DNA from: Streptomyces maremycinicus
GTDB lineage: Bacteria; Actinomycetota; Actinomycetes; Streptomycetales; Streptomycetaceae
Reading direction: 5' to 3'
Assembly (NCBI RefSeq): GCF_001184025.1
Contig: NZ_BBYG01000019.1
Span: forward strand, 62,001 to 126,000
Length of the DNA: 64,000 nucleotides
This document shows positions 63,112-64,000 of this stretch, in pieces. Positions within the stretch are counted from its first letter, which is position 1. Every line of letters starts with the position of its first letter. Below the pieces are notes generated by a model. It made no database searches and had not been told where the DNA came from. It worked only from the letters and a program-made list of their open reading frames with translations. The translations under genes and the position numbers were made by a program.

Positions 63112-64000
63112 TTATTGGTGCTCGACGAGCTTCTTGGCGTCGCGGGCCAGCGCGGTGAGCCGGGAGATCGCGCGGAAGTACTTCTTGCGGTAGCCGCCGT
63201 TCAGCATCTCCTCGCTGAACAACCGGTCGAAGGGGAGCCCGGAGGCCAGGACCGGGACCTCGCGGTCGTAGAGCCGGTCGGCCAGGACCACCAGCCGCAG
63301 AGCCGTGGACTGGTCGGGCACGGCCCCGACGTCCGTGAGGCAGACCGCGTTCAGGCCATCGGTCAACGCGCCGTAGCGGCTCGGGTGGACCTTGGCGAGG
63401 TGCTCCAGCAGATGCGGGAAGTCGTCGAGCGAAGCGCCCTCGGTGGCGTACGCCGCCTTCGTCACCTGCTCGTCGGAGTACGGCGCCGGCGCCTCGGGCA
63501 GGCCGCGGTGGCGGTAGTCCTCACCGTCGATGCGCAGGGCGCGGAAGTGCGCCGACAGGCCCTGGATCTCGCGCAGGAAGTCGGCGGCGGCGAACCGGCC
63601 CTCGCCGAGCTTGCCGGGGAGCGTGTTGGAGGTGGCGGCGAGCGCGACCCCCGCCTCGACCAGCTTGCCGAGCAGCGTCGAGACGAGAACCGTGTCGCCC
63701 GGATCGTCCAGCTCGAACTCGTCGATGCACAGCAGCCGGTGCCCGGAAAGGGTCCGTACCGTCTGCTGGAAGCCGAGGGCGCCCACCAGGTTGGTCAGCT
63801 CGACGAACGTGCCGAAGGCCTTGAGGGCGGGCTCCGCCGGGGTGGCGTGCCACAGGGAGGCCAGCAGGTGCGTCTTGCCGACGCCGTAACCGCCGTCCAG
63901 GTAGACACCGCGCGGTCCGGCGGGGACCTTGGGCGCCTTGGACCTGCCGAAGCCGAGGAACCCGCGCTTGGCGCCGCCCGTCGCGTGCGCTCCGCCGAGT
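63112..64000 (-). CDS. zapE: ZapE/AFG1-like ATPase, N-terminus beyond window
   Basis: The 295 visible C-terminal codons include Walker A (LDGGYGVGKTHLLASLWH), Walker B with DEFELDD (HRLLCIDEFELDDPGDTVLV) and sensor SNTLP, all typical of the AFG1/ZapE AAA-type ATPases. In E. coli ZapE modulates the FtsZ ring; in mitochondria AFG1 supports respiratory complex turnover. The tail FSEEMLNGGYRKKYFRAISR and DAKKLVEHQ is normal. The start codon lies past position 64000. Confidence 0.9.
   Translation of the reverse strand, partial: LGGAHATGGAKRGFLGFGRSKAPKVPAGPRGVYLDGGYGVGKTHLLASLWHATPAEPALKAFGTFVELTNLVGALGFQQTVRTLSGHRLLCIDEFELDDPGDTVLVSTLLGKLVEAGVALAATSNTLPGKLGEGRFAAADFLREIQGLSAHFRALRIDGEDYRHRGLPEAPAPYSDEQVTKAAYATEGASLDDFPHLLEHLAKVHPSRYGALTDGLNAVCLTDVGAVPDQSTALRLVVLADRLYDREVPVLASGLPFDRLFSEEMLNGGYRKKYFRAISRLTALARDAKKLVEHQ

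Overview
The window is high-GC actinobacterial chromosome, almost certainly Streptomyces. The coding density, GTG starts, GGAGG ribosome sites, Tat and lipoprotein signals, and ABC importers without their own ATPase all point there. From memory, the gene order closely follows the S. coelicolor chromosomal arm region around SCO5998-SCO6045 (murA paralogue, aconitase, ngcEFG, rok7B7-xylFGH, dxs, fadAB, hemE, hemY/cgoX, hemQ, DUF692). No tRNA, rRNA, insertion sequence, prophage or CRISPR array was seen, so this looks like conserved chromosome with local rearrangements.

Layout. 1-2217 (- strand): a truncated HTH-TOBE molybdate-type protein, an HTH-MurA fusion and a small DUF4236 protein. 2819-7443 (+): aconitase behind a palindromic operator and a candidate iron box, then a histidine kinase whose response regulator has been reduced to a 55-residue stub. 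7685-22374 is a glycan-use region: an AA10 lytic polysaccharide monooxygenase behind a perfect CebR box, a GH92 alpha-mannosidase, the NgcEFG-type chitobiose importer, the ROK regulator Rok7B7 and the XylFGH importer. 22569-27845 holds dxs, an APC permease, an NYN-type nuclease and a predicted propeller protein. 28068-31417 is fadB-fadA.

31609-38401 is a beta-mannoside unit: a LacI regulator coupled to a GH2 beta-mannosidase, divergent from a three-gene ABC importer whose first permease has a histidine-rich tail. 38540-49004 contains an RNase D-like exonuclease, a NarL-type regulator, DUF3000 and the haem genes hemE, cgoX and chdC, interspersed with a rhomboid protease, a frameshifted CoA-disulfide-reductase-like flavoprotein and a DUF4349 lipoprotein. 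49005-54062 (-) reads DUF692 (MNIO) enzyme, DUF4142, TIGR04222-like membrane protein, secreted TAP-type peptidase. This is the best candidate for an uncharacterised system here. 54209-64000 holds a PTH2-like protein, an ABC pair with a repeat expansion in the Walker A helix, a zinc-ribbon protein, a NodB deacetylase, a PhoX/DUF839 protein, an SPFH protein, a coupled SulP transporter and beta-carbonic anhydrase, and a partial ZapE/AFG1 ATPase.

How the parts fit. The LPMO, GH92, GH2, NgcEFG, XylFGH and the mannoside importer form a polysaccharide degradation and uptake set under several repressors (CebR, probably DasR, a LacI protein, Rok7B7). Aconitase and the haem genes make iron and redox control a second theme. 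Start sites were chosen from ribosome-site spacing and family N-termini. Family names rest on recognition of motifs, not on database searches.
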